64,000 nt of DNA, from the NCBI GenBank assembly GCA_014529385.2, contig CM043942.1, positions 3,872,501-3,936,500 of the forward strand. Reading direction: 5' to 3'. The position numbers and the translations under genes are program-made. Below are positions 47,331-61,230 of the stretch, one piece after another. The notes beneath the pieces were generated by a model that ran no database searches, was not told the origin of the DNA, and saw only the letters and a list, made by a program, of their open reading frames with translations. This DNA is from Adiantum capillus-veneris. Taxonomy: Eukaryota; Streptophyta; Polypodiopsida; Polypodiales; Pteridaceae. Position 1 is the first letter of the stretch. The number at the start of each line of letters is the position of its first letter.

Positions 47331-49131
47331 TAATTATGGTTTAATTACTGCTCTTCTTAATCTCATCATTACCCACTCATAATTCTTGTCTACTATGCCT
47401 ACTTTTAGCTATAATTCTCTATAGCTGCTCTCTAAGTTTTCATAGCTATACTTCATTACATAATTATCATTCATTTAGTTAATTTATTCAGCCATTCATC
47501 ATCCTTAATCAAGGATTAATGCATGATTAGGAAAGATTCTCTCTCTAGACGGTATAGTCAATAAATTGTCAGCTAGTAATAGTGTAGATTTTTCAGAATT
47601 CAATCTTTCACTACTCAATAGAGTTGTAATTAAATTATACTTAATCTTCTCCCACATTTAGATGCGATTAAAGCTGAAAATTAATCCGTCATTAGTCCAA
47701 TAAGAAGAAGGTTTTTCCATCACACATGCCTGCGGTCACTCTGCACCTTCATATTGCTCTAGGAAAATGAATGAGCTTGCTTACTTCATATCTTTCGTGA
47801 ATCAATTAGAAAAACTCTGAATTTCTTAATCATCTAAGCCAAGTAATTAACCTTAGAGTCGTTTCCCATAGGGTGGATACAGAATTACCCTTAAAATTGA
47901 GGGAAAAATCTAACCTCGTGCATAAGGAGGAGTCTTTAATAAATCTAATCTGCTGATTGGTTTGTCATGTTACTCTCGGACCTTAGCTCTTTTTTTTTTT
48001 AAGTCTATCATTTAAGTAGTGAGAAAAATGGCCCCAGTTAAGAGAACTCGCTTCGGTGGAGCCCACGACCGCGAGGCGGGAACAAGCAATGTCAACGGAA
48101 AAGGAAAGGCTCCCATGGACGAGCAAATACCGGCCATCTCACGGGCTATTGACGAAGAAATGGAAGAGGTAGGTCCCAATTTCTATTCAAGTTGTTTAAT
48201 TAACATTGCATACGATTAGTTAGGAATGAACATATCCCCGAACATGTTGGAGAAATCCGACAGAAACCTCGGCATTGAATGCATAGTACATTTAAGTATA
48301 AAGTAGGAAAGAAATGATTGATGGGTATGCTGTTTGCAAGAGGAAAGAATGTTTGCTAGGGAAAATTTAGCTCGACATGTTCATTTTATTTCCAATGTTG
48401 AATCAGTCCTGACCCCCCCACTGATCACAGGGGGCAGAGTTCCTCGTTAGGGCTCTTGAATCCACGACTTGCTTTCTATGCGATGGATACCCACGACTTG
48501 CTTTCTATGCGGTGGGAACCCACGTCTTGCTTTCTATGCGGTGGGAGTGTCCATGACGTGCTTTCTATGCGGTGGACATACCTAGTTGTATGGGCAGCTA
48601 GGCGACAACGGGAGGAGTGAACTCTCGCTGGAGGGGGGATGTTGTACCTCCATAACATTAGAACTTTTATGAATAAGTTTGAGTAGAAGTTTTACTAGAA
48701 TTCTGTCTTGGTGTTGTTTGCAATACTGGTTGAAGGGCTGTTTTAACGAACCATGTGATTCGGAATTAAACAAGGAATATCTATGTTGAACAACCTTTGT
48801 GGTAGTAATTAGGTCACACGAGGAAGTGTGAGTGTGGGGCTTACTCGATATTAGTATTACTCATTGCCCCTAGAGCGGCGAATCCTCGAGAGTACGTGCC
48901 TTTGAAACATGGGGAAAAAGGCACTCGGGGTTTCTCTCCTCTTGGAAGGTGGGTCTTAGGATCGCTAGATAATTAAGTACGCTTCCCCTACGAGGTGGAG
49001 CTAGATCTCGTTGCTAGTAGGCTCGAACTCGACTCACTTTGTGATGAGAGATTGTCCGCTAGTTGAACCCTGAACCATTTTGTTTGCTTCCGCTATAGAT
49101 CTAGTGGCCACCAGGTTTACCATCAAATCCG
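47331..49131. other. Unassigned stretch with a short direct-repeat array
   Basis: A short open stretch from ATG 48028 (MAPVKRTRFGGAHDREAG) may be the start of a gypsy gag, but nothing follows to confirm it. Otherwise there is no recognisable gene. Confidence 0.4.
48462..48578. repeat. Four tandem copies of a 29-31 bp unit
   Basis: CCACGACTTGCTTTCTATGCG and near copies start at 48462, 48491, 48520 and 48551. Each is followed by GTGG or ATGG. Confidence 0.88.
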
Positions 49132-50256
49132 TTGTTTGATACGACGGGGTGGGGACCTCACAACGACAAGATTGCCAAGTATCTTGTCAGTATTGGGTTT
49201 AGGAGAGCTCATGCTGATCATTCACTCTATGTACGTGAGAGTGATGTGGGGATTGTGGTCATTACCATATATGTAGATGACCTTATTATTGTGGGTTACA
49301 ATGCTATGGATATTGATCATGTGGAGGGTCTTCTTAAACAGGAGTTTGAAATGAAAGATTTGGGCGAGTTGCGCTACTTTCTTAGCATTGAGGTGATCAG
49401 GACTCCAGAGGGTGTATGGCTATCACAGAGACAATATGCTTTGGACATGTTGTCAAAGTATGGTATGGATGATTGTAAGCCAATTTCTATTCCCTTGGAT
49501 GTGAATGCAAAGCTGAGTGCAGAGAAGGGTGATGTTGTTGAGGATGTCAAGATGTACAGGAAGATTGTGGGTAGTCTAATCTACTTGACTATCACGAGGC
49601 CAGACTTGAGCTACACAGTAGGCTTGGAGAGTCAGTTCATGCAGCTTCCAAGGAAGCCACATTTGGATGGAGTACGACGCACACTTTGGTATGTGCAAGG
49701 GACTCTTGACTACGCATTGTTCTATGCAGCACATGTGCCATTAGCATTGTATGGGTATACAGATGCAGATTGGGCAGGTAGCATTGTTGATAGGAGATCT
49801 ACGAGTGGCTTCATGTTCTCTTTTGGGAGTGCTGCTGTTACTTGGAGCAGCAAAAAGCAGCCTACAGTTGCTTTATCGAGCACAGAGGCCGAGTACAGAG
49901 GTGCAGCAGTTGCAGCGTGCGAGGTAGCTTGGCTACGCACATTACTTGAGGACTTGGGAGTGTAGGTGGACCAACAGATTGTCATCCATTGTGACAACCT
50001 CAGCAGCATGCAGTTGGCTAGGAACCCAGTGTTCCATGCCAGGACCAAGCACATAGAGGTCCATTACCACTACGTTCGAGAGCGAGTGTTGGTAGGCGAC
50101 ATCGACTTGGTCTACGTCAGCACAGAGGAGCAGATAGCGGATATCTTTACCAAGGCCCACGGAGCTGAGAAGCTTCGACGTTTCCGGAATATGCTTGGAC
50201 TCTGCGACATGCAAAGCTCGAGGGGGAGTGTTGAGATGTCGAGCTCTACATCTTGA
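49132..50256 (+). pseudogene. Copia RT/RNase H 3' fragment
   Basis: The frame begins inside RT and shows TIYVDDLIIVGYN (RT catalytic motif), MKDLGELRYFLSIEV, GSLIYLTITRPDLSY, YTDADWAGSIVDRRST, SSTEAEYRGA and ADIFTKA. A TAG at 49963-49965 interrupts RNase H in an otherwise open frame. The 5' half of the element is missing. It is followed by a purine tract and an LTR. Confidence 0.85.
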
Positions 50257-50624
50257 GCTGGCATCCACTATGGGTCTTGGCCGCTTACCACATTTACTCT
50301 CTGGCATTTAGGTGACCGACACGTAGGATCTCTGCCAGTGATTCTACAGCTGGACTACACTTATAGTGCCAGCCTAGTATGCTTCTAGCGAGTTCACACT
50401 TAGTGACCGCATGTACATATGTGCTACTTTTCAGTTTTAGCACTTAGTCATTTTGTACTCTCTTTTCTGTGAGAAGAAGAAGAAGCTTTCCATCTCTGTG
50501 TGCTTTGTGCTTGTCTTGTGTAGCTCTCTTGCATCCTCTTTCTTTACAATTCCCCCTCCGGTGAAGTGTGCTTCTGCATCTTGGTCGTGGTCGTCTCGAT
50601 TTCCTAAGCTCAATCGCTCTATCA
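50229..50624 (+). repeat. 3' LTR of the copia fragment
   Basis: The purine tract AGGGGGAG (50221-50228) precedes TGTTGAGATGTCGAGC. The end at CTCTATCA (50624) is a plausible CA terminus but is unconfirmed, because no second LTR is present. Confidence 0.65.
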
Positions 50625-50639
50625 ATTAGGGTGCCTTTG

Positions 50640-51320
50640 GTATGAATGTGGGTACTCCTTTGTGTTGGCTGTTGGCCTCTTGCTTCCCCTTCCACTCCTG
50701 CTTCTCTCGATTCGAAGAAATCTGTGATCTTCCTCTGAGGCTGTAGTGCTCTTTGTCTTCTCATTAGATTATCCCTGTGCCGATGTAGTGCCAGTAGGTA
50801 CAAGCCTAAGCATCTTTGATCTTGGTATTGCATGATTCTATCTAGAGGTCCAAAGCCTTCTTTAAAGAGGCAATAAAAACGCCCACGTATCTCATAGTAT
50901 ACTGTGCAGTGGCATATATAGTGTAATTCTGTCTCCGGCTCCATTCCGCATAACTTGCAAATTCTGCTTCAGGTGGTATTCCCCTAAATCTGCCAAATTC
51001 GATTTCCAACTGGTGTGAGGATGTACGAATCTGACCAATAGCACATCTCAAACCATGAGACAGGTGGGTATCCATGTAACTCGGGTGAATCACAAATCCA
51101 TCTTCAGATAGTTGTAGGAAGTTTTCTTTGTAGTCGGCCATCTTCGTGCCCAATTCTTGTGTAGGGTCTACCCATGTCCTCTTAGTATCCAACTGTATAA
51201 GATCCTGTCGGATGATTTTATTAATCTCCGTTCGTGTAATTGCTAGTGATGGAGCCTCAAGAGAGTATTGGAAGGGGGGTAATCTTTCCATACTGAACCC
51301 GTGTCTCTGAAACCACGAGG
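50640..51320 (-). pseudogene. LINE-type reverse transcriptase C-terminal fragment (zf-RVT region)
   Basis: Read downward from 51320: WYAQLSSWFQRHGF, GLRCAIGQIRTSSHQLEIE, GRFRGIPPEA, then, after a one-base frame change near 50968, RICKLCGMEPETELHY and ICHCTVYYEIR. The RTSSHQLEIE...GR pattern followed by a CxxC...H...C cluster is the C-terminal region of many non-LTR retrotransposon polymerases. No RT core is present. It directly abuts the copia LTR. Confidence 0.65.
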
Positions 51321-51476
51321 ACAGTTGCGCATACCATCATGATGTATCCCCTTTCATTGCCAATTGTCGAGAGGATTCGAGTGCCAGTCTAGTATATCGG
51401 CCATTATTTGTATCCCACAAACCAGTCTATTTATATCCCATTATTCGAGTGCCAGTCTATTTATATCGGACATATC

Positions 51477-51481
<5 letters not shown>

Positions 51482-51517
<36 letters not shown>

Positions 51518-51663
51518 GGGGAGACGAAAACCTCTTTAGGGAATTTTGAAACTAAGGCTTGGAGCGAAACGGGAAAGGCCAAGAAATTCAATCTGAGCCT
51601 CCCGCCACCCAAAAAGAAAGAGAGCGCTACGTGAGCTGCTTCCAGGCAGTCTCCGATTTCGGC

Positions 51664-51706
<43 letters not shown>

Positions 51707-51848
51707 TTGTGCAATATCGGCCCGAAGCTGCTGCTGCGCGCGTCAGATGCTGCCCGAAGGTTAATTGCTGCTGCGCGCGTCAGAAGTTGCCCGAAGCTAC
51801 ACGAGACGCCAGTTCATTGTTGTTGCGCGCGTCATCTGCTGCCCGCCG
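51482..51848. repeat. (GA)n tracts and a three-fold TGCTGCGCGCGTCA repeat
   Basis: (GA)n lies at about 51481-51513 and 51669-51700. TGCTGCGCGCGTCA or TGTTGCGCGCGTCA, followed by a GCCCG motif, occurs at about 51731, 51770 and 51820. The ORFs crossing it are repeat translations. Confidence 0.7.
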
Positions 51849-52432
51849 TCGACGAATTTGCTACCCGATTGCGCCTACTGAGCAGGTAACTTTCTTTTAA
51901 TAATTCTGTAATTCTTTTAAACCCAAACACACCCCCCCCCCCCTCCCCAAACCCAAAATCTGAGCAATAACTTTGATGAACTATGCTTCGTGCAAAAAAA
52001 GAAAAAACCAGAGTTCCTCATTCCGGCAAATTAAAATGTGTCTTAATTTGAGCCTTGTCCCTCCGCCCCAAAAAAATAAAAAATAAAACTTCTTTTAAGC
52101 ATTCTTTGAAAGCTCTCAGTGTTTGGTAAAAATGCGTCTTAGCTTAATATCGTGCCGTTTTTTGTTTGAATTTCCTCTTGGCAAATTCAAGGAAAGGAAT
52201 TGTGTATGTTTGGAAAAATAATGTTTTCGAACACTACTTGGCTTTGTGTTAAGATGCTCGGCAATGGCAATGTCAGCCGGTTTAGGGTTGGCAATTTACA
52301 ATGTAGAGGTAAATCTCAAAATTTGTAAGTGGGATTACACTAAACGGCTTTTTTTAATCACGAAGAGAGAGAACTTACGCATCTTGTAGTCATGGACTCA
52401 TTATGGAGGGAGAGAGAGAGAGAGAGAGAAAC

Positions 52433-52436
52433 TTTG

Positions 52437-52490
<54 letters not shown>
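52433..52490. repeat. Compound (GT)n(GA)n microsatellite
   Basis: About 16 GT then about 10 GA dinucleotides, with a further short (GA)n at 52408-52428. Confidence 0.9.
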
Positions 52491-52492
<2 letters not shown>

Positions 52493-52499
52493 AACTTTG

Positions 52500-52861
52500 G
52501 TCCCCATAAACGAACTAGGGATATTCTTTTGACTCTAGCACATAACATGAGGGCCTACACTTTGGCATACATGACTCAAAATAGGTATACATGCATACAT
52601 GCTCCAAGTGGGACCTCACATAAAGGTTACGATAATGGCCATAGCCCATACCCTTCCCCTTGGGCTTTGGACTATGATCGAGATAATCGACAACTAAGGA
52701 AGACATACACCACCCCCATGACCCCGGGGGGGGGGGGGGCGTTGGCCTTTAAAATGATAGGACATGCTAGAGCCCAATTGTTGGTAGACATAGGTATTTG
52801 CTATGGATGCAAAAGAACCATGGAAGACATAGACCATATGTTTGTTAATTGTAAGACATAG
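52500..52861 (+). pseudogene. Fragment with a CX2CX8HX4C zinc-binding end
   Basis: An open stretch after the microsatellite ends in a CX2CX8HX4C cluster (GICYGCKRTMED, then HMFVNC) before TAG. The spacing matches the zf-RVT ribbon at the end of retroelement polymerases. A partial second copy with stops follows at about 52918-52975. A poly-G run lies at 52724-52738. A polymerase relic is the best guess. Confidence 0.35.
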
Positions 52862-53038
52862 ACCACATATAAACCATCCACTATCTAAATGGGCGGGGGG
52901 AAGACTTATGGGAATTTGCTCTAGATTGAAAAGAACCGTAGAAGACATAGCCCAAGTGTTTGTTAATTTATTAGGACGGTGAGTGGGTTGCTTGTAATAA
53001 GCACACCATTTTGCATGAAGGGGCAATAAGCACACCAT

Positions 53039-53075
<37 letters not shown>

Positions 53076-53229
53076 GTCATGTGTGTGTGTGAGAGACATA
53101 TCGGGACATATCAAATCTGTTAAAGATGCTAATAGCTTTGTGTTAAAGATGCTAATGTTTTGACTATAAAGATGCTAATATTCTAAATCCGTACTATTCG
53201 TTTCATTGTTCTTTGGTTTCTAGTTCAAA

Positions 53230-53641
53230 ATGTCTCTTCAAAATCACTTGTCCACTGGGCTTCAAAATGATGGAGAACGAGCTTTCTTTTTACGAACATT
53301 TTCTCATGAGCTACGAGAAGATCTAGCATCACAATATTGCCAAGATCTTTTGCAACGCTCGGAGATAAAAGTGTTATATATGGCCAGAAATAAGATATAA
53401 CTTATTTTCTAATGGGAAAAAAGTTTGGAATATACAAAAGATTTTTCTTGACGATTTGGTTGATTGGGATGGAAATTTAAACTTAGTGTTGGCAAAAGAA
53501 AAGTTAGGCCTTATCAAATATTACAAAGTGACCCACTATGGAGGGGGAAACATGCGTTTGTCATTGATGAACTATAGAATGAGTATGGTAATCCGTCTCA
53601 TTCCGGCTAAAAGACTTTGTACTTATGAAAAGCCTTGGTAG
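53230..53641 (+). pseudogene. Unidentified ORF with a frame change
   Basis: An ATG at 53230 opens 56 codons (MSLQNHLSTGLQNDGERAFF...) to TAA at 53398. The next frame continues from about 53390 to TAG at 53639 (YNLFSNGKKVWNIQKIFLDD...TYEKPW). Both have coding-like composition and probably formed one protein of about 135 residues before a one-base change near 53395. I do not recognise it. It lies just upstream of the transposase on the same strand and may be a small element gene. Confidence 0.45.
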
Positions 53642-53895
53642 ATTCAAAATAAGTTACATAGAAGAATGATTTTATGAGATCATTTACTTCTTGTGAAGTT
53701 AAAGTAATTTATGTATTTTCATGTTTGTTTATTTCTCATAGCATTGAAGTGCTTAACTTTGTAATGGAGAGAGAACTTGTGTTTGATGAATGGGCTAGTA
53801 CCTCTTGGAAAGCCATAATTTATTTCTCTTAGAGCATGTTGTGTCGTAGCTTAATGAATATTACAAACATGGCTAGTTATTTTTCTTTGACAGTT

Positions 53896-56800
53896 ATGGA
53901 GAGAACACAATTTTGGAAGTGTGATTGCAATTATCTTTGCAAGCATTCTGACAATGGCTGGTGCCTTGTAACCAAGCGTACCTTTTATCACCACAAACAA
54001 CAAGATGTTCTAGGAAATCTCCATCCTTCCATTAGCAAAAAACAAAAAATGGATTCAGAACAAAGACTAGATCTTGCCAATGACCTGAGTGATAGTAGAG
54101 CAATTAACCATCTAGCCGAACACATTGATGGACCCCATAATGCAACACCTACCCGAGCCATGGGACAAGGCAAGAAGCCCAACAATTCTCAAAGAAATAC
54201 ATGGTGCACATGTAACATGTATTGTGCAGGTGGTAGACAAGTTCATGCATCAACCTATTATCACCATCAAGCTTTGGCACATAACTTTGAAAGCTTCAAA
54301 AATAGTTTTGGATTATCTTCTCCACTAGATTCATAAGGAAACATGGAAGAGAATGATGAACATCAGGCTCAAGTCTCTGAGTTTGATGGTGATGGCAATG
54401 ACATCATTGATGAGCCAATGTCTATTAGTGAGAATGAAGAAAATCAATCTTCTCCTCTATACTTGGAGCTAGTTGAGAGGATACTAGAGCTCCAAAATTT
54501 ATGGGATGAACATAAACTACCAATAGGTGTGCAAGATAGAATGCTTCGCATCCTATTTGGAGACTTGGGGGGGGCTAGAGTGATTAAAAATTCTTCCAAG
54601 AGAAGCATGGCTAGGCTATTAGTTCAACTTCCTCCTACATGGGAAGGTGACCTTGGAGGGATTCAAATTCCGGCTTGTTGGGATCAATTGCAAACCATGC
54701 TTAAAGATCTTGGCATGGTTTCTTCCTTGCGCTATCGCATCTGCAAAGGTAGTGATGTAGCCAAGCATCCACCCAAGCTTATTCAACCAAGCAATGAGGA
54801 CAACTTTACAGGAGAGGTTCTTAAGTGCACATGTGAAGGTGGATCATTATCATCGAGGCTTAAACGTGATTGCTTGGAATAATGCGAGAAGTGTCCAGTT
54901 TGTGCCAAAGCAAGGAAATCAATGCTTTCCTTTGACTACATTCCCATCGGGCCTCAACTAAAGTTATTGACAAAGAGTAGCACTTATTGCCACGAGCTAC
55001 TATGTTTATGGAGGCACAAAGAAAAATGGCTCAATGGAGATGCAATTAGCAACCAAAGAAGCATTGTTGATTTTTGGGATGGACAAAAATTCCAAGAAGT
55101 CAAGGACTTTTGGGATCCATCAACATCTTATGAGCTACCGGTTGTCTGCTCTAATCCTCTTTGCAAGAAGTCTTACACTACTTTTCCTACCCGTAGACGT
55201 TATAAAGCTCTTCAAAATGTTGTGGGAGAAGAGTACAACTTTGTCTGCATCGAGTGTAAAGAGGACATTGTGTGTAAAAGGAGCCTACAAAAGGTACATA
55301 GAAGCATCACATTGTTTTTTTTTAAAAAGATCTCATGATTTCAAACCAAACTTATTTTTTGGGTTGCCATGTGAATAGGGTGATCCTCGAAATGTAGCAT
55401 TGTTGCTACATTGGGATGGATTTTAGACATCACAAACAACCCAAAAGAGTTGTGGGGTAGTAGAGGTCATGGTGTTGAATCTAGGAATCAAGTCTTCCAT
55501 TGATATCTTGCCAGTTTTGTTTATCCCTCAAAGTTGCAAGAAAATTATGAAGGTTTTTGGTGAAGTTTTTGGGGCATTTTTGGAACCTTTGCTAGATGAG
55601 CTGGAAAGCCTATATCTAAATGGTGTGGAGGTGTTGTATGACTATCCCATAGAGAAGATCTTTGGTGCCAATCAACAAGGTCTTTCAAAGCTATGTACGC
55701 TACGCGCTATGGTCATGATGGTTACAGGCGACCATCCGGCACAGTGCAAAATAGGCCTCTTCAAGAATGGAGGACAAGAGTTTTGCACGCATGATAAACC
55801 TCAAGCAACTCTAGTACGACTTGGTATAGGATCAAAAGAGGGGCAATACATCTATAATGAAAATCGCCGACAAGCTAGATATCCACCTTCAAAGAGGACC
55901 ATTGAGGAGATGACAAAAGCTCTTGATGAGGCTAAACGATGTTGCACAGACAAAGAAAAGGAAGCATCATGGAAAGAAGCTGGTCTTTCAGGAGAGTCCA
56001 TACTCTGGAGATTATATGATCTATATGGATTTGATCTCTCTCTAGATTTAGTCTACGACCCAATGCATATCTTATCATTGAATGCATTCAAGAAATATAT
56101 CTCACATTTATTTGAAAGTGTTGAGGCTCCTTTGAAGAAAGAAATCGATTTTGCTGTGTGTGTTGTTAAAAAGGCAACACCTACCTCCATTCGATATGGA
56201 CGTTGGCCTAACTCCCCAAGCATCTACTTTGCAAGCTTCAAGGCAGAGGAGAACCAAAAGTTCATCCAATGGTGTCTACCATATGTTTTGAGAGTTGTTA
56301 GTGGCATTCCTCCTGAAATGCATGTTTTGGGATTTTTGCTGATTGACATTGCACACAGCTTCTACAACCATAGTAGAGATCATGGATGGTCTGTGAAAGA
56401 CATAGAAGTTGTGAAGACATTGCTACAATCATGGAGAGTTCGAAATGAAGAAATATTTGGTGTGAACTCATCACCTCTAGAACATTTAGCTGGTATGTAT
56501 ATCTTGATTAGTTAACAATAAGTTTGATATATTTGTTCAGGAGAATAATCTCTTGATAACTTGTTTATAGGTAATGGTGAGATGCTTGATGATGTCTTGC
56601 GCCATGGGTTGCATGACCGCTTTTGGTGTTACATATTTGAGCGTCTTGTAAAGACATACAGCTCCATCAAAACAAATAACATGGAGGATGAAGCTTCATT
56701 TGCAAAGTTCTATTTGAGAAGGTTCTTCACAAGAGCTTTTCAGGCTATCCGTGGTGATAGTGACAATCTCTTACCTTCTGAAAGGTTTTTGAAGGACCTA

Positions 56801-57820
56801 CATTGTGCATTGATTCTTTCTCAAAGCAGCTCGCTATTAGCAGATGCTCCATCACATGATTGCTCTTCCTCACATATGGATGGGCTATTGGTTGTGTCTT
56901 CAATTGAAAAGGCTAAATCTATGTGGAGTGATCTATTAAAATATGGAAGAAATTCACCATGCACTAGAAATGTTCTTCTCAAGGGGATTGCAATATCAAA
57001 GAAGAGATGCACTTATAGAGATCCTACTAGTGAAGAGAAAACTTATCTAAAGAAGTTTTGGAACATTCCAGAGCAGTGCTTCCAATGTTTGGAAGTAAAG
57101 ACATACCAAAAGGTCCTCTTTAAAGGGGATATATTTAATGTGGGTGCCAATGTCATAGTGAAGGTGGATACCAATGATGCAACGGTGGAACACAGAGGTC
57201 ACTGGAAGGCTTGTATAACATCCTTGTTCTCAACACAGCTTGATGGAAAGTGTATGCTTTTCTTTGGTGGATGGTATTACAAGCAATGCATTGTGGGAAA
57301 TGGGGACTCAGAACAATTGTTAATGGATCCAGTTACTCAAATGAGTGTGCTTGAGAAGGCCCCTTTGACTTTCACATGGGATTGTGTTCGGCCCATCTAC
57401 TCTATACTTCACAAATTTATTCCATTGCCAATACCAAGGAGGCAGAGGCTCATTGCTTATGAGGTGAAGGATTTGAGGCAGCGTGATAGCTTGTTAATGG
57501 ATGGAGGTTGTGGAAATGTTCCATTATGGGTGGAGGTCCATGATATAGTTCAAGTGTGCTTGAATAGCGAGTATGCAATACAGATTCAACATGCTGTTGT
57601 TAGAGAGACTGATTACGAAAGGAAAAGGGCAAAGCTTGCTTTATTGGAGCAAGATGCATACCAACAAAACACTTATAAAGTTTGCAGAGAGGAGCATCAA
57701 TGGAGAAGTTGGGATACATGTTCCATTCAAATTAAAGATTGGACAGTCACAAAACAAAAAAAGGTTATAAAGCCTGGACAGACAGCTAGATGGATACCTA
57801 TTGTTTGGCATTCTCCATAG
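53896..57820 (+). pseudogene. TNP2/CACTA-like transposase, three exons, three nonsense codons
   Basis: Exons 53896-55293, 55379-56492 and 56571-57820 join through GT-AG introns of 85 and 78 bp. The start chosen is MERTQFWKCDC. The N-terminus has a Cys/His cluster (CDCNYLCKHS...H), a middle acidic region, a CxC...CEKCPVC cluster and a CSNPLCKKSYTTF zinc region. The core has LHWDGF (first Asp), FLEPLLDELESLYLNGVEV, VTGDHPAQCK (second Asp) and VYDPMHILSLN (third Asp), the order and spacing of the Transposase_21 fold. In-frame stops are TAA 54334, TAA 54880 and TAG 55424, the last right after DGF. The remaining frame is open for 416 codons at the C-terminus. It would cut element ends; this copy is dead unless the stops are read through. 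Confidence 0.7.
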
Positions 57821-57854
57821 ACATATAATTGTGGTAGCCCCTTTTATTCAATCA

Positions 57855-58390
57855 CTGCTAGTAATCTTGTGGAAATATTTTAGAAAGACTATTGCTTCAT
57901 GGATGAAAATTGTTGTATTCATTGTTATGGTGTTCTTTACATATCTTTTGTATAACTTCACTCATATGGTATGCAAGCATGGCTAGTACATTTGTGGAAG
58001 TAGTTTAGAATGCTAGTATACTTGTGGAAGTAGTTTAGAATGACTATAATTTCATGGGTGACAATTTTTGTATTCATTGTTATGCAAGTAGTATACCTAT
58101 GGAAGTAGTTTAGAATGACTATTGCTTTATGGATGACAATTGCTAACTTCATTGTTACGATGTTCTTTGCATATCTTTCTTAGAACCTCATCATAGAGTA
58201 TGCTAGAACTTTTGGGAGACCTGCTTTATGGATGGATATTATTGTACTTATTGTTAGTATGCAAGCATGGCTAGTATACTTGTAGAAGTAGTTTAAAATT
58301 CATATTATTTTATACATGACAATTGTTGTATTCATTGTCACAGTTTTCTTTACATGTCTTTCTAAAACATTACTTATAAAGTAATGACAA
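57855..58390. repeat. Degenerate tandem repeats between the two transposon genes
   Basis: Variants of GTGGAAGTAGTTTAGAATGACTA and of TTTATGGATGACAATTG recur about five times with irregular spacing of roughly 60-120 bp. No ORF. Confidence 0.7.
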
Positions 58391-58474
58391 GTGTGTGTAT
58401 AATTTTTGAGATAAACTTTGTTACTTAAATGTCTTGCTGCTCATGTGCGTGTTCAATGCTTTGTCTTTTCATAT

Positions 58475-60698
<2,224 letters not shown>

Positions 60699-60889
60699 TT
60701 TAAGAACTGTAGCATGTAACACACGTTATGTAAGCTTTCATTTGTTATACTCATAGCTATCTTTATGAATTAAGCCGACTTTAGTCTCCTAATGTTGAAG
60801 TAATCTCTCCTAAATTGTTTGCTCGTGGGAAATTTTTTAGATTAATTACTATTTTGTGTCTACATGTTCCTTAATAAATTATTAGGTGA

Positions 60890-61230
60890 ACTACTAGGTT
60901 GTTAATAGAAAAGTTACTAGATGAACTACTAGTTTGCGAGCAACCGTCCTTATATATTACTAGATGACTTGCTAGGTCGTAAACAAAAATTGCTAGTTGA
61001 CTTACTGGTTTGAAAACACCGATATGTAAGGTCAAACTAGTAATTGAGTCAACTCCTACATTGAACTAGTGATCTTTTTACCATATTGAGACTTGAATTG
61101 CCATATGGCTATTCAACTCTCCATATAGTAACAAAATTACTATATGTAGCATCTAGGAGTTGTCTCTTTTTTACTAGTTTGCACTCTTACTAGATGTGTG
61201 TATTGAAACTAGTGAATCATCTAGCAATCA
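60890..61230. repeat. ACTAG-rich array downstream of the nine-exon gene
   Basis: Nine or more copies of ACTAG or its near variants in both orientations, several extended to TTACTAGATGA or GAACTACTAG, in about 340 bp. Dense short repeats of this kind are typical of the subterminal region of CACTA elements, which would place the element's right end near here. I could not locate CACTA/TAGTG termini. Confidence 0.5.

Noticed and set aside
48028-48219. Possible start of a gypsy gag (MAPVKRTRFGGAHD...).
   Set aside because: Too short, with no gag domain or knuckle following.
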